DNA of 11,165 nt from the NCBI GenBank assembly GCA_902796095.1, contig CADBNP010000032.1, positions 1-11,165 of the forward strand. The letters run 5' to 3'. The notes under the pieces were generated by a model. It searched no databases and was not told the DNA's origin. It saw only the letters and a program-made list of their open reading frames with translations. The DNA is from an uncultured Aeromonadales bacterium. GTDB taxonomy: Bacteria > Pseudomonadota > Gammaproteobacteria > Enterobacterales > Succinivibrionaceae. This document shows, one piece after another, positions 1 to 6,624 of the stretch (positions are counted from its first letter, which is position 1; each line of letters begins with the position of its first letter). The position numbers and the translations under genes are program-made.

Positions 1-3000
1 CGCTGCCATTGTCGTCAAACCTTCTTACAACGGCACATACCGACTTCTTGCCGGAGGTTACGTCAAGGACATTTGCAAGTCTGGTGCCATCTGCCAGAAC
101 TGGCTTTGCCGGCTTCATTACCCAGTAGTCTTCGCCTTCAGCCACGGTCGGAATCCATTCATTCCCGATTTCATCTCTTGATCCCATACCGAAAGTACCG
201 TACTTGTTTGTGCCGTTGATACCGTAGATGTGTCCGCCGTCACCGAGAACATAGGAAACCTTATCCTCAACGTTGACATCCATCTTTACGATGTTCTCAC
301 CGTCAAAGGTGGTTGGAGAGTCGGTCATCATCCATGTACTGGTAGAGTTCGGGGTACCCTCGTTATAGACGCCGTAGATCTTTCCGTCAGCATTTCTTTC
401 AACCATGAGCTGGCCGTCAAAGCCCTGAATGTCAACCTGGGTAACGTTTGTGAAATCAATACCTTTCTTCTGTTCCCTGAAGGCGGAGAAACTAACCGCT
501 ACGGTCAGAATTCCATTCTCATAACTCGCATCAGTAAAGGTCTGGTTTGACACATCCGTGTAGTTGTTCTCGGCAACGTATTCATCAAATGCTTCCCTGA
601 AAACCGGCATTGTCTCATACCAGTAGTTGAAGTCATTACTGAACTGATAATTCCCCGCAGGAACGTTAAATTCAAAAGAATGCTCATCAACAACAGGCTC
701 GTTTTCTATAGTGCCTGCCCATTCCATCCTGGTTACAGGAGCACCGTACAGGAAATGATGTTCTCTTGTCACCTCAAACAGTTTCCAGTTCCAGTTGGCA
801 TCTCCGGTCGGATCAGCAAGCTCGGAATTGTCCATATAGTGGACACGGTCGGCATAATTGGTCAACCAGTCTTCCCTGTACTGCATCCAGTTATGGGAAA
901 CAAGTCCTCTGGTGTCATTACCCCAGCAGTAGAGATTGTGCTCATCCTCAGGATCCTTGTTTTCAACAATCGCACAGTATGCTGAGAGGCCGGCGACAAT
1001 CTTCTTCACGGCTTTCACTGAATCAGGGAAGTTTACCTTCACCGGATAAGGAACAGCCTTGACAAGACCGCCCAGATCGATGCCGTCATTAAGAGACAGT
1101 TCACCCTCCAACACATTGATTTCAAGTTCAGGATAGGAATCACCCAGCTGCTTGACAGTGTTTTCACCCCAGCAGAATGCCTCTCCGTCTGTGGTAACGG
1201 CACAGGATGAATTATGAGCCAGAGTAACAGAAGCTATGTTGCTCAGATAGTCACCTTCAGTCTCCTGCTGTCCCCTGACTACACGGGTTGCATAGAACAC
1301 TCTGTCGGCATCACCGCCTACCTGACCGGTACCGGCCTGTCCAAACCAGTTGCTGCCCCAGCAGTAGAGAGCTCCATCATAGGTGACGGCACAGACCTGA
1401 CCGTTTCCGCTGTCCAGAGCTACGACATTGGAAAGAAGTTCGTCCTCGCTTACCTTAACCTTTACAGGAGAAGCGCTGAAGTTGTCAACAACAGAGAATC
1501 CGTCAGCAGGCTTCCCGTTCTCATCAGTCGGGAATATCTCTGCATCACCGAGATTTCCCGAAGCGTTGGAACCCCAGCAGACAACATTCTTTGTTTTGCT
1601 TATGGCACACCTGAACTCGTCAGAATCATTGCCAACTACCTTTGACATGGAGAATTCGGCATCATCACTGAAACTGTTCAGGGCATCGGCAATACCGCCA
1701 ACATCATCCATGGAAACACTGCTGACAATATACATGGCATCCGCATGGAGTTCGTCGTAATTTGAATTTACCAGATCGGAAATTTTCAAGGCGGATTTGC
1801 TCAACTCCTGCATGCGTCTGAGACTGTTAGGGAGCATTCCTGTCCTTGCTATGACTTCACCGACAACCAGTGCCTCCAAATTATACTGGTTCAGATCTGC
1901 AGGATTGTTGTAATCGATATATGCTGATGAAACATCAACACCAAGCGTCATTGCCACAAGACCTTCTGCTACCCGGTATTTGTCATACGTCAAGGAAGCA
2001 GCACTTACACCTCTCACGGTAAAATCGGTTATGGTTGTATACGGATTGATTATGACCGGAGTGGTTGCAGCAAAACCGTTGTCACCGTTCACAGAAACAA
2101 ATGAAGTGGCAGACATGGCAATGCCGTCCTTCAGACTGCTTTCCTTGCCCAGAGTATACTTCGTTGTTTTATCGTAAGAGTAGGCAAGAACCCTCAGCGG
2201 CAATGTATCTGCACAGGTACCTTCGAGAACACACTCATACGGCGTGCCTCTCATTCCGGCAGCATTTACACGCCAGTTGTAGTTAAACATGCCGTTGGCA
2301 TCAGTCTCGGTTACAGGCTCATTTTCAGAACACAGAGAATCGTTGTTAAAGTCAAGACATACACGGGCATCCTTGAGGTAACCTACAACCTGACCGCTCA
2401 GTGACATTCCTACACTCCTGTCAAGAGTGACAGTTCTGTCCGAGGCAACTTCGGTTTTGCCGTCGCTTACCGTCAGAGTTACCCTGTATTCACCAAATGC
2501 ATCGTAAACATGCTCAGGGTTCTGCTCTGTTGACGTTGCACCGTCACCGAAATCCCAGTTATATGTCAATACATCACCGTCGGCATCTGATGCCCCGGAC
2601 TCAAACTGTACGCGGAGTTCATCCTGCTGTGCAACGTAAATGTCTGCTACAGGAGAGGTATTTACAACAACTTTCTGCGTATAGGTGTCAGTCAGAAGAC
2701 CGTCGCTGACCTTCAGAGAAATCTTGTATGTTCCTGCCTTTTCGTAGGTATGTACAGGATTTGCATCCTTGGATGTTTTTCCGTCACCGAAAGACCACTT
2801 GTATTTCATTGCGTCATTATCAGGATCAGTTGAAGTGTTCTGAAGACTGACTTTCAAATCCTGCACGTCTACTGTATATGAAGCTACAGGAGCCTGATTA
2901 TTCGGGTTGTCCGTGACGGTTACCGTCTTCGAGGTCTTTACAGTCTTGAGACCGTCAGATGTAGCAAGGACGACTTTATATACTCCGGGTGCCGCATAGG

Positions 3001-3712
3001 TATGCTCTGGATTTGCTTCCTTCAGAGTAGTTCCGTCACCGAAGCTCCATTTGTATTTAAGAGCATCTCCGTCAGGATCTGTTGATTTATTTTCAAAGGT
3101 TACCTTCAGATCCTGTGCAACTGCATCAAAATCAGCGACAGGTTCCTGATTGGCCGTTACTTTCACCTTCTTTACAGTCTTAACAGTCTGCGAACCGTCG
3201 CTTACCTTCAGAGTAATCTTGTATGTGCCCGGAGCTTCGTAGGTATGCTCAGGATTGACTGCCTTTGAAGTTTTACCGTCTCCGAAATACCATTTGTATT
3301 TCAGTTCATCAGGATCCGGATCTGAGGATTTGTTCTCAAGCTTCACCTTCAAGTCTCTGTTGCCTGATACTTCAAAGTCAGCAACAGGAGGACGGTTGTT
3401 CTGGCTGTCCTTGACTGTAACCTTTTTAACGGATTTTGACGTAGTGGTACCGTCCGAAACCTTGAGTGTAATCTTGTAGACACCCGGCTGCGCATAAACA
3501 TGTTCCGGATTAATCTCCTTGGAAGTCAGATCATCACCAAAGTACCACTTGTATTTCAGGGCATCTCCGTCAGGATCTGTTGACTGATTTAACAGATTGA
3601 TCTTGAGATCCTGTATGGAAGAAACATCAAAATCTGCAACCGGTGCCGTGTTGGCCCACGCCGCGGAAACCCATGTAAGGCATAAAGGCAATACTACTTT
3701 ATAGCTCTGCAT
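1..3712 (-). CDS. Large exported PKD-repeat / RCC1-like repeat protein, N-terminal 1237 residues (3' end outside window)
   Basis: The frame is open from the ATG at 3710-3712 to the window edge with no stop, giving 1237 codons of a longer protein. Residues 1-20 (MQSYKVVLPL..., ending SAAWA) look like a Sec signal peptide cut before NTAPVADF, so the product is exported. Five PKD domains follow at about 24-101, 109-186, 191-267, 275-350 and 354-430, with the usual W-x-FGDG, NPEH(T/V)Y and VSDG motifs; domain 1 reads FGDD. Residues 437-480 carry a calcium-loop-like segment (D454, N456, D458, E465) flanked by C452 and C461. After a largely helical stretch (about 600-690) comes an RCC1/BLIP-II-like region with repeated CA(V/I)...CWG(S/E/N)N units at about 702, 774, 837 and 913, then more degenerate units to the edge. 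TAGGAG (3723-3728) lies 10 bases before the start. PKD and RCC1-like folds usually mediate binding at the cell surface; the ligand is unknown. No catalytic domain is visible in this part. The domain reading is from motifs only. Confidence 0.88.
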   Translation of the reverse strand, partial: MQSYKVVLPLCLTWVSAAWANTAPVADFDVSSIQDLKINLLNQSTDPDGDALKYKWYFGDDLTSKEINPEHVYAQPGVYKITLKVSDGTTTSKSVKKVTVKDSQNNRPPVADFEVSGNRDLKVKLENKSSDPDPDELKYKWYFGDGKTSKAVNPEHTYEAPGTYKITLKVSDGSQTVKTVKKVKVTANQEPVADFDAVAQDLKVTFENKSTDPDGDALKYKWSFGDGTTLKEANPEHTYAAPGVYKVVLATSDGLKTVKTSKTVTVTDNPNNQAPVASYTVDVQDLKVSLQNTSTDPDNDAMKYKWSFGDGKTSKDANPVHTYEKAGTYKISLKVSDGLLTDTYTQKVVVNTSPVADIYVAQQDELRVQFESGASDADGDVLTYNWDFGDGATSTEQNPEHVYDAFGEYRVTLTVSDGKTEVASDRTVTLDRSVGMSLSGQVVGYLKDARVCLDFNNDSLCSENEPVTETDANGMFNYNWRVNAAGMRGTPYECVLEGTCADTLPLRVLAYSYDKTTKYTLGKESSLKDGIAMSATSFVSVNGDNGFAATTPVIINPYTTITDFTVRGVSAASLTYDKYRVAEGLVAMTLGVDVSSAYIDYNNPADLNQYNLEALVVGEVIARTGMLPNSLRRMQELSKSALKISDLVNSNYDELHADAMYIVSSVSMDDVGGIADALNSFSDDAEFSMSKVVGNDSDEFRCAISKTKNVVCWGSNASGNLGDAEIFPTDENGKPADGFSVVDNFSASPVKVKVSEDELLSNVVALDSGNGQVCAVTYDGALYCWGSNWFGQAGTGQVGGDADRVFYATRVVRGQQETEGDYLSNIASVTLAHNSSCAVTTDGEAFCWGENTVKQLGDSYPELEINVLEGELSLNDGIDLGGLVKAVPYPVKVNFPDSVKAVKKIVAGLSAYCAIVENKDPEDEHNLYCWGNDTRGLVSHNWMQYREDWLTNYADRVHYMDNSELADPTGDANWNWKLFEVTREHHFLYGAPVTRMEWAGTIENEPVVDEHSFEFNVPAGNYQFSNDFNYWYETMPVFREAFDEYVAENNYTDVSNQTFTDASYENGILTVAVSFSAFREQKKGIDFTNVTQVDIQGFDGQLMVERNADGKIYGVYNEGTPNSTSTWMMTDSPTTFDGENIVKMDVNVEDKVSYVLGDGGHIYGINGTNKYGTFGMGSRDEIGNEWIPTVAEGEDYWVMKPAKPVLADGTRLANVLDVTSGKKSVCAVVRRFDDNGS

Positions 3713-3895
3713 AGTTAAAGAACTCCTAAAGGTTGGTAAAAAAACCCGTGCCAGGGACCGCATGTTATCGAAATAAAAACTTTGCAGACAAAATACGGAT
3801 ATGAGACACGTTTACAGAGCACAATATATAGTATTGATCCATAATCAATGAGAAAATACTTTGTAAAATGTGATCTCCACTTTTTCTGTTATCAG

Positions 3896-3917
3896 ATCCG
3901 TGATCTGACTCACTCGA
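3896..3917. promoter_or_regulatory. Candidate CRP (cAMP receptor protein) site
   Basis: The core GTGA (3900-3903), six bases, TCAC (3910-3913) matches the conserved centre of the CRP consensus TGTGA-N6-TCACA with one mismatch in each outer position. The flanks match poorly (about 12 of 22 overall). It overlaps the inverted repeat TCAGATC-CGT-GATCTGA (3892-3908). A perfect left half-site AAATGTGATCT lies nearby at 3866-3876 but has no matching right half. It sits about 185 bases before the large exported-protein gene. Confidence 0.25.
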
Positions 3918-3971
3918 ATCCGGACTTAAATTATCAAAACGGTTGCCGGTCGCACTGGACAATGCAAACAG

Positions 3972-3987
3972 ACTTACCACGGTAAGT
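3972..3987. promoter_or_regulatory. 16-bp perfect palindrome, possible operator
   Basis: ACTTACC-AC-GGTAAGT has 7-bp arms and a 2-bp centre. It lies 260 bases before the large minus-strand gene and 258 bases before the plus-strand membrane-protein gene, nearly midway. Dyads of this size are typical of dimeric repressor sites. No regulator gene is nearby and I do not recognise the motif, so operator function is inference. Confidence 0.3.
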
Positions 3988-4244
3988 TCCTTGTGCCGAA
4001 GGATCCTTTTGCTGTGTATAATCCTCACTGTCGCCCCTTCGCAAGCCATGTCGAAAAATCAGCGGAGTTTTTCCGATAGCGTATACGGCAAAAGTATAAA
4101 CCAGATCCCGTGTTACCGGCGACAATCACGTGACATGAACCATGCGGAATTTCCCGAAACTGACATTCTAAACGAGAATTGATGCACAATTTTTCCACTG
4201 CAAAAAAACGATAATCAGAATGGATTCGAGTTAATGGAGTATTT

Positions 4245-5075
4245 ATGGCTGCAATAATCAGAACTGCTGACGAACTGGCTGAAAGCCTTTCCAGGAGAGG
4301 CACATCACTTTATACAAAGATCGTCGAAAAATATTCAGACGGCAGAAGCTTCATAATATGCCTGGCAGTTGGCATTGCCCTTCTTATTGCACACTTAGTC
4401 ATACAGTTTGATTTCTATGCAGTCATGATAGCAAAGCTGAGCGGAAACAGCGTGGAGACAACTGCAAAAATAACAAGCGTGGACAGGTACGAGCGCAAAC
4501 ACATGAATAGATCTAAAGACATAAAACGGTACGGGCAACATAGAAAACCTGAGGTTTATTATGATACGGTTGCGGTGACCAGTGACGGCGTAAGGCTGAA
4601 ATTTCACGGAGAGTCATTTTACGGGAATGTCGGTGAAGAGATTGATGTAAGATATGTTCGGGACAATCCGCAGAACGCCTATGTTGCAGGAAATCCACAT
4701 TCCGGCATTCCCGGAGCGATTACTGCCGCTCTGTTTCTTCTGATGAGTATAGTAATCCTCCTAAAGGCATGGGGGATCTACAGAACAATCAGACTTTACA
4801 ACGGAGTGCTAAGACGGGGTCTTTATCTGACGGTTATTCAAAGTGATCAGTTCAGTTCAAAAATGATAAAAAAGAAAGCTGTATGGACAAGGGTATACAT
4901 TCCCCGCTATACATACAGTCTGCCTGATGGCAATGTTCTGGAATTTGAAGGACATCCACAGCAGGAAAAACCTGACGTTGACGCAGCCGGTCCGCGTTCC
5001 GAATTCAGAATTTATATGGTAAAGCCTGAAGACACCAGCGACGGAAGATACATACTTACAGAAAACCAGGACTGA
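4245..5075 (+). CDS. Two-helix membrane protein, DUF3592-like
   Basis: This 276-residue protein has an amphipathic N terminus (1-34), a transmembrane helix at about 35-62, a soluble loop (63-152), a second helix at about 155-175 and a soluble C-terminal part. The loop carries the pattern I link to DUF3592 proteins: a strand after the helix (AKITSVDRYERK), then YYDTVAVTSDGVRLKF and GEEIDVRYVRDNPQNAYV (residues 130-147). The C-terminal part repeats the scheme more loosely (YIPRYTYSLPDGNVLEFEG, then a FRIYMVKPED segment), suggesting internal duplication with a helix between the copies. The start is supported by GGAG (4236-4239) five bases before the ATG. It is transcribed towards hcp, and no clear plus-strand terminator was found. 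DUF3592 has no established biochemical role, so function is unknown. The family call is from memory of the motif. Confidence 0.85.
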   Translation: MAAIIRTADELAESLSRRGTSLYTKIVEKYSDGRSFIICLAVGIALLIAHLVIQFDFYAVMIAKLSGNSVETTAKITSVDRYERKHMNRSKDIKRYGQHRKPEVYYDTVAVTSDGVRLKFHGESFYGNVGEEIDVRYVRDNPQNAYVAGNPHSGIPGAITAALFLLMSIVILLKAWGIYRTIRLYNGVLRRGLYLTVIQSDQFSSKMIKKKAVWTRVYIPRYTYSLPDGNVLEFEGHPQQEKPDVDAAGPRSEFRIYMVKPEDTSDGRYILTENQD

Positions 5076-5250
5076 CATTTGACTGACGATGCTGAATTTC
5101 AAAACTTAATCTGCAGTCTCGGAGCCGGTAAAACTGTCTGTCCTGCTGTATGTGCCTGGACTCCCGCTAGTGAACATACACAAGTACTGACGTTTGGATT
5201 GATATGCCTTCGTGTCAGCAATTAAGATAAGTTCTTAACAGAATCTCCAC

Positions 5251-5291
5251 AAAAAAACGGATCCGAGTTCTTTTTTTTCATTGGATCCGTT
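5251..5291 (-). terminator. Intrinsic terminator of hcp
   Basis: AACGGATCC (5256-5264) pairs with GGATCCGTT (5283-5291), a perfect 9-bp stem. Read on the minus strand, the stem runs straight into seven T residues (5257 down to 5251, the first shared with the stem base). It lies about 43 bases past the hcp stop. The loop is long (18 bases) and contains an A-run on the minus strand. No U-tract follows in the plus direction, so it should stop hcp transcription rather than the converging gene. Confidence 0.75.
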
Positions 5292-5333
5292 ATCGAGTCT
5301 TCAATATGCTCTGTTAGAAATTAAAAGTCAGCT

Positions 5334-5813
5334 TCAAGCCTTCCAGTCATCGGTAAACTCGATGTTTCCGTCAGTATAGGACCAGGTGATCTTTGAGTAG
5401 GTGAAGCTTACTGATTCCATATCGTGATAAGGTTTGTTCTCCGGCAGGAAAGTTGTCGGTGTATTCTCTTTCATGGAAACGATAATGGCATCCTCAAGAG
5501 TGATCTTATAGTACATCTCCTCCTCCCCTGTATCCTTAATGCGGTAGAAGGTAAACTCCACTGTTACACCCTCTCCCTTGCAGCAGGCTGCAAACAGTTT
5601 AGGTGATGCAACATCCTTAGCCTTCAGTGCTGTAAGCGGATGATGAACCCTCTGTCCAGTTGGAAGACCGGTATGCACATCTCTTGGGATTTCAACCTCG
5701 TGATCCATGCCGTACACCAGAATCTTGTCCTTCTTGTCACCGCCCTGATCACATGAGCCCTTGATTTCACCCTGGTTCTTGCCAGTGACTTTCATGTACA
5801 TTGTTAAGGCCAT
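5334..5813 (-). CDS. hcp: Type VI secretion system tube protein Hcp
   Basis: The 159-residue product has the Hcp layout: N-terminal strand MALTMYMKV, then GEIKGSCDQ, an EVEIPRDVHTGLPTGQRVHHPL segment, SPKLFAACCKGEGV, FYRIKDTGEEEMYYKITLEDA, and the C-terminal signature YSKITWSYTDGNIEFTDDW. Hcp forms hexameric rings that stack into the inner tube of the type VI injection machine and also carry effectors; it is itself secreted and has no signal peptide. The length is normal for the family. The start at 5811-5813 is chosen because GGAGGT (5821-5826) lies seven bases before it; an upstream TTG (5826-5828) overlaps that site and is unlikely. Three cysteines (C21, C77, C78) are visible. No other type VI gene (vgrG, PAAR, sheath, clpV) is in the window, so this is an orphan copy, and its machine must be encoded elsewhere if it is functional. 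Confidence 0.95.
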   Translation of the reverse strand: MALTMYMKVTGKNQGEIKGSCDQGGDKKDKILVYGMDHEVEIPRDVHTGLPTGQRVHHPLTALKAKDVASPKLFAACCKGEGVTVEFTFYRIKDTGEEEMYYKITLEDAIIVSMKENTPTTFLPENKPYHDMESVSFTYSKITWSYTDGNIEFTDDWKA

Positions 5814-6260
5814 AATGAATACCTCCAATCTTGGTTTGTTAATTTCCGTAATTTTTCTGGTTCCAGTCTTGGTGTCCTTTTGGTTTCATCACCGGAACCA
5901 TCAGATATCATCATCTTCTACAGGGATAACTGACGGATGAACATGAGGTTACAGGAATACACATAAAAAGGTGGCAGGTTCGTTATTACACAAAGGATTT
6001 ATCCGGACATATTGGCTTTGTTGTCGACAACATTCCTGAACAGAGTCTTGTGAAATATACCCTGCACTAAGTAATCAAACGATCCACTTACCAGTTACAG
6101 AATCACAGAAAAAGCCAAAGAAAACCTGAGAGAAATGCGACAAAAATGAAGGATAAGATTAGGCAGAAATCATGACTGATAGATAATGAAAAACAAATAA
6201 CGCATGAATACCGCAACATCATTTAAATCATCATTTCAGATTCTGGAGCAGGTAATTTTT
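5814..6260. other. Gene-poor stretch upstream of hcp, with a possible decayed reading frame
   Basis: About 450 bases without a confident gene. The first part holds the hcp leader, with an inverted repeat TGGTTCC (5858-5864) / GGAACCA (5894-5900) that may be regulatory. On the plus strand, 5930-6067 reads as 46 codons of protein-like sequence (...IKRWQVRYYTKDLSGHIGF...) but has no ATG start or ribosome binding site and ends at TAA 6068-6070. The region from about 6100 is A-rich. I could not identify a convincing promoter. Confidence 0.45.
5821..5826 (-). promoter_or_regulatory. Strong Shine-Dalgarno site of hcp
   Basis: GGAGGT on the minus strand is a near-complete anti-16S match placed seven bases before the ATG at 5813. 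It fixes the hcp start at MALTMY and suggests high translation, which fits a structural protein made in many copies. Confidence 0.8.
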
Positions 6261-6428
6261 ATGAGCAAGTACATAATCAGCTTTCTGCTTGTATATCCTG
6301 TCTGCGACGCATTTGCAGGTGCAGATCCGATGCTTTCATTAGGTAACGAAACACCTTTCATGAATTTTTTGTGCATCGCTGTTCTTGTCATACTGGTCAT
6401 TGGCGGACTCATCGGCGGCGGAAATTAG
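6261..6428 (+). CDS. Putative small exported or membrane peptide, 55 aa
   Basis: The ATG at 6261 is preceded by GGAGCAGGT (6245-6253), giving a fair ribosome binding site. An upstream in-frame ATG at 6204 has none, so the 55-residue form is preferred. Residues 1-19 (MSKYIISFLL...DAFA) resemble a signal peptide with an AFA/GADP cleavage site. Residues 20-33 are polar, and 34-51 form a second hydrophobic helix (FMNFLCIAVLVILVIGG) followed by a glycine-rich end (GGGN). The plan of leader, short polar stretch and one helix recalls small pilin-like or phage-coat-like subunits, but there is no basic tail and no partner gene, so that is only a resemblance. It could also be a stress or toxin-like membrane peptide. 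No family is recognised; that it is a gene is inferred from composition and start site. Confidence 0.45.
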   Translation: MSKYIISFLLVYPVCDAFAGADPMLSLGNETPFMNFLCIAVLVILVIGGLIGGGN

Positions 6429-6525
6429 CAGATCACGTGAACACCTGCTTCTGTAATGCATCTAAACCGGCTGTCACTGATATTCACCGTTCAAATCGCA
6501 TGTGATCAGTCGAAGCGACGAAGAA

Positions 6526-6568
6526 AAAGAATACAGAAAAAGAAAAACGGTGCCCGCAGGGACACCGT
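6526..6568 (-). terminator. Intrinsic terminator of glgP
   Basis: ACGGTGCCC (6547-6555) pairs with GGACACCGT (6560-6568) through one G-T wobble, around the four-base loop GCAG. On the minus strand the 9-bp, GC-rich stem is followed by a T-rich tail (TTTTTCTTTTTCTG). It lies about 57 bases past the glgP stop. In the plus direction no U-tract follows, so it would not serve the small peptide gene. Confidence 0.8.
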
Positions 6569-6582
6569 ATCATATTCTCAAA

Positions 6583-6609
6583 TCAGGATCCACATCAGTC
6601 AGATCCTGA
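6583..6609. repeat. Inverted repeat between the glgP stop and its terminator
   Basis: TCAGGATC (6583-6590) and GATCCTGA (6602-6609) are perfect 8-bp arms around an 11-base loop. In the glgP transcript this gives a hairpin just after the stop codon and before the terminator hairpin. It has no U-tract of its own. It may protect the mRNA 3' end; this role is inferred. Confidence 0.5.
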
Positions 6610-6624
6610 ACGCTTTTTCATGAC

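Larger units (their letters stand above)
3713..4244. other. Divergent intergenic spacer without a convincing gene
   Basis: These 532 bases separate the minus-strand PKD/RCC1 gene from the plus-strand DUF3592-type gene, so promoters for both should lie here. Short open frames exist on both strands (up to 94 codons), but none has a ribosome binding site plus a protein-like composition. Visible elements are a 16-bp palindrome (3972-3987), a 7-bp-arm inverted repeat (3892-3908), a CRP-like core (3896-3917), and the palindrome TCACGTGA (4126-4133). A weak minus-strand promoter candidate, TTGTCT, 16 bases, GATAAC, lies about 40-80 bases before the large gene. The length is generous for two promoters, so a small RNA cannot be excluded. 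Confidence 0.6.

Noticed and set aside
1214..1645. Plus-strand open frame of 143 codons opposite the PKD/RCC1 gene
   Set aside because: The opposite strand encodes clear repeated motifs of the large protein; this frame has no motif or start signal.
4063..4080. CGGA-GTTTT-TCCG hairpin that might end transcription on the minus strand
   Set aside because: The stem is only about four pairs and no gene lies upstream to be terminated.
3765..4303. Overlapping short frames on both strands in the divergent spacer, including one at 3943 with a hydrophobic leader-like stretch
   Set aside because: Starts lack ribosome binding sites (the 3943 start is TTG), compositions are not protein-like, and frames on both strands overlap one another.
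5080..5223. 47-codon frame starting with TTG after the DUF3592-like gene
   Set aside because: TTG start, no ribosome binding site, no recognisable motif; probably chance.
5838..5870. Possible sigma-54 (-24/-12) promoter before hcp, since some type VI operons use it
   Set aside because: A TGGAAC-like -24 is present, but the required GC at the -12 position with correct spacing is missing.
4126..6440. The shared octamer TCACGTGA at 4126-4133 and 6433-6440 as a paired regulatory site
   Set aside because: Only two copies of an 8-bp palindrome with differing flanks and unrelated positions; chance is likely.
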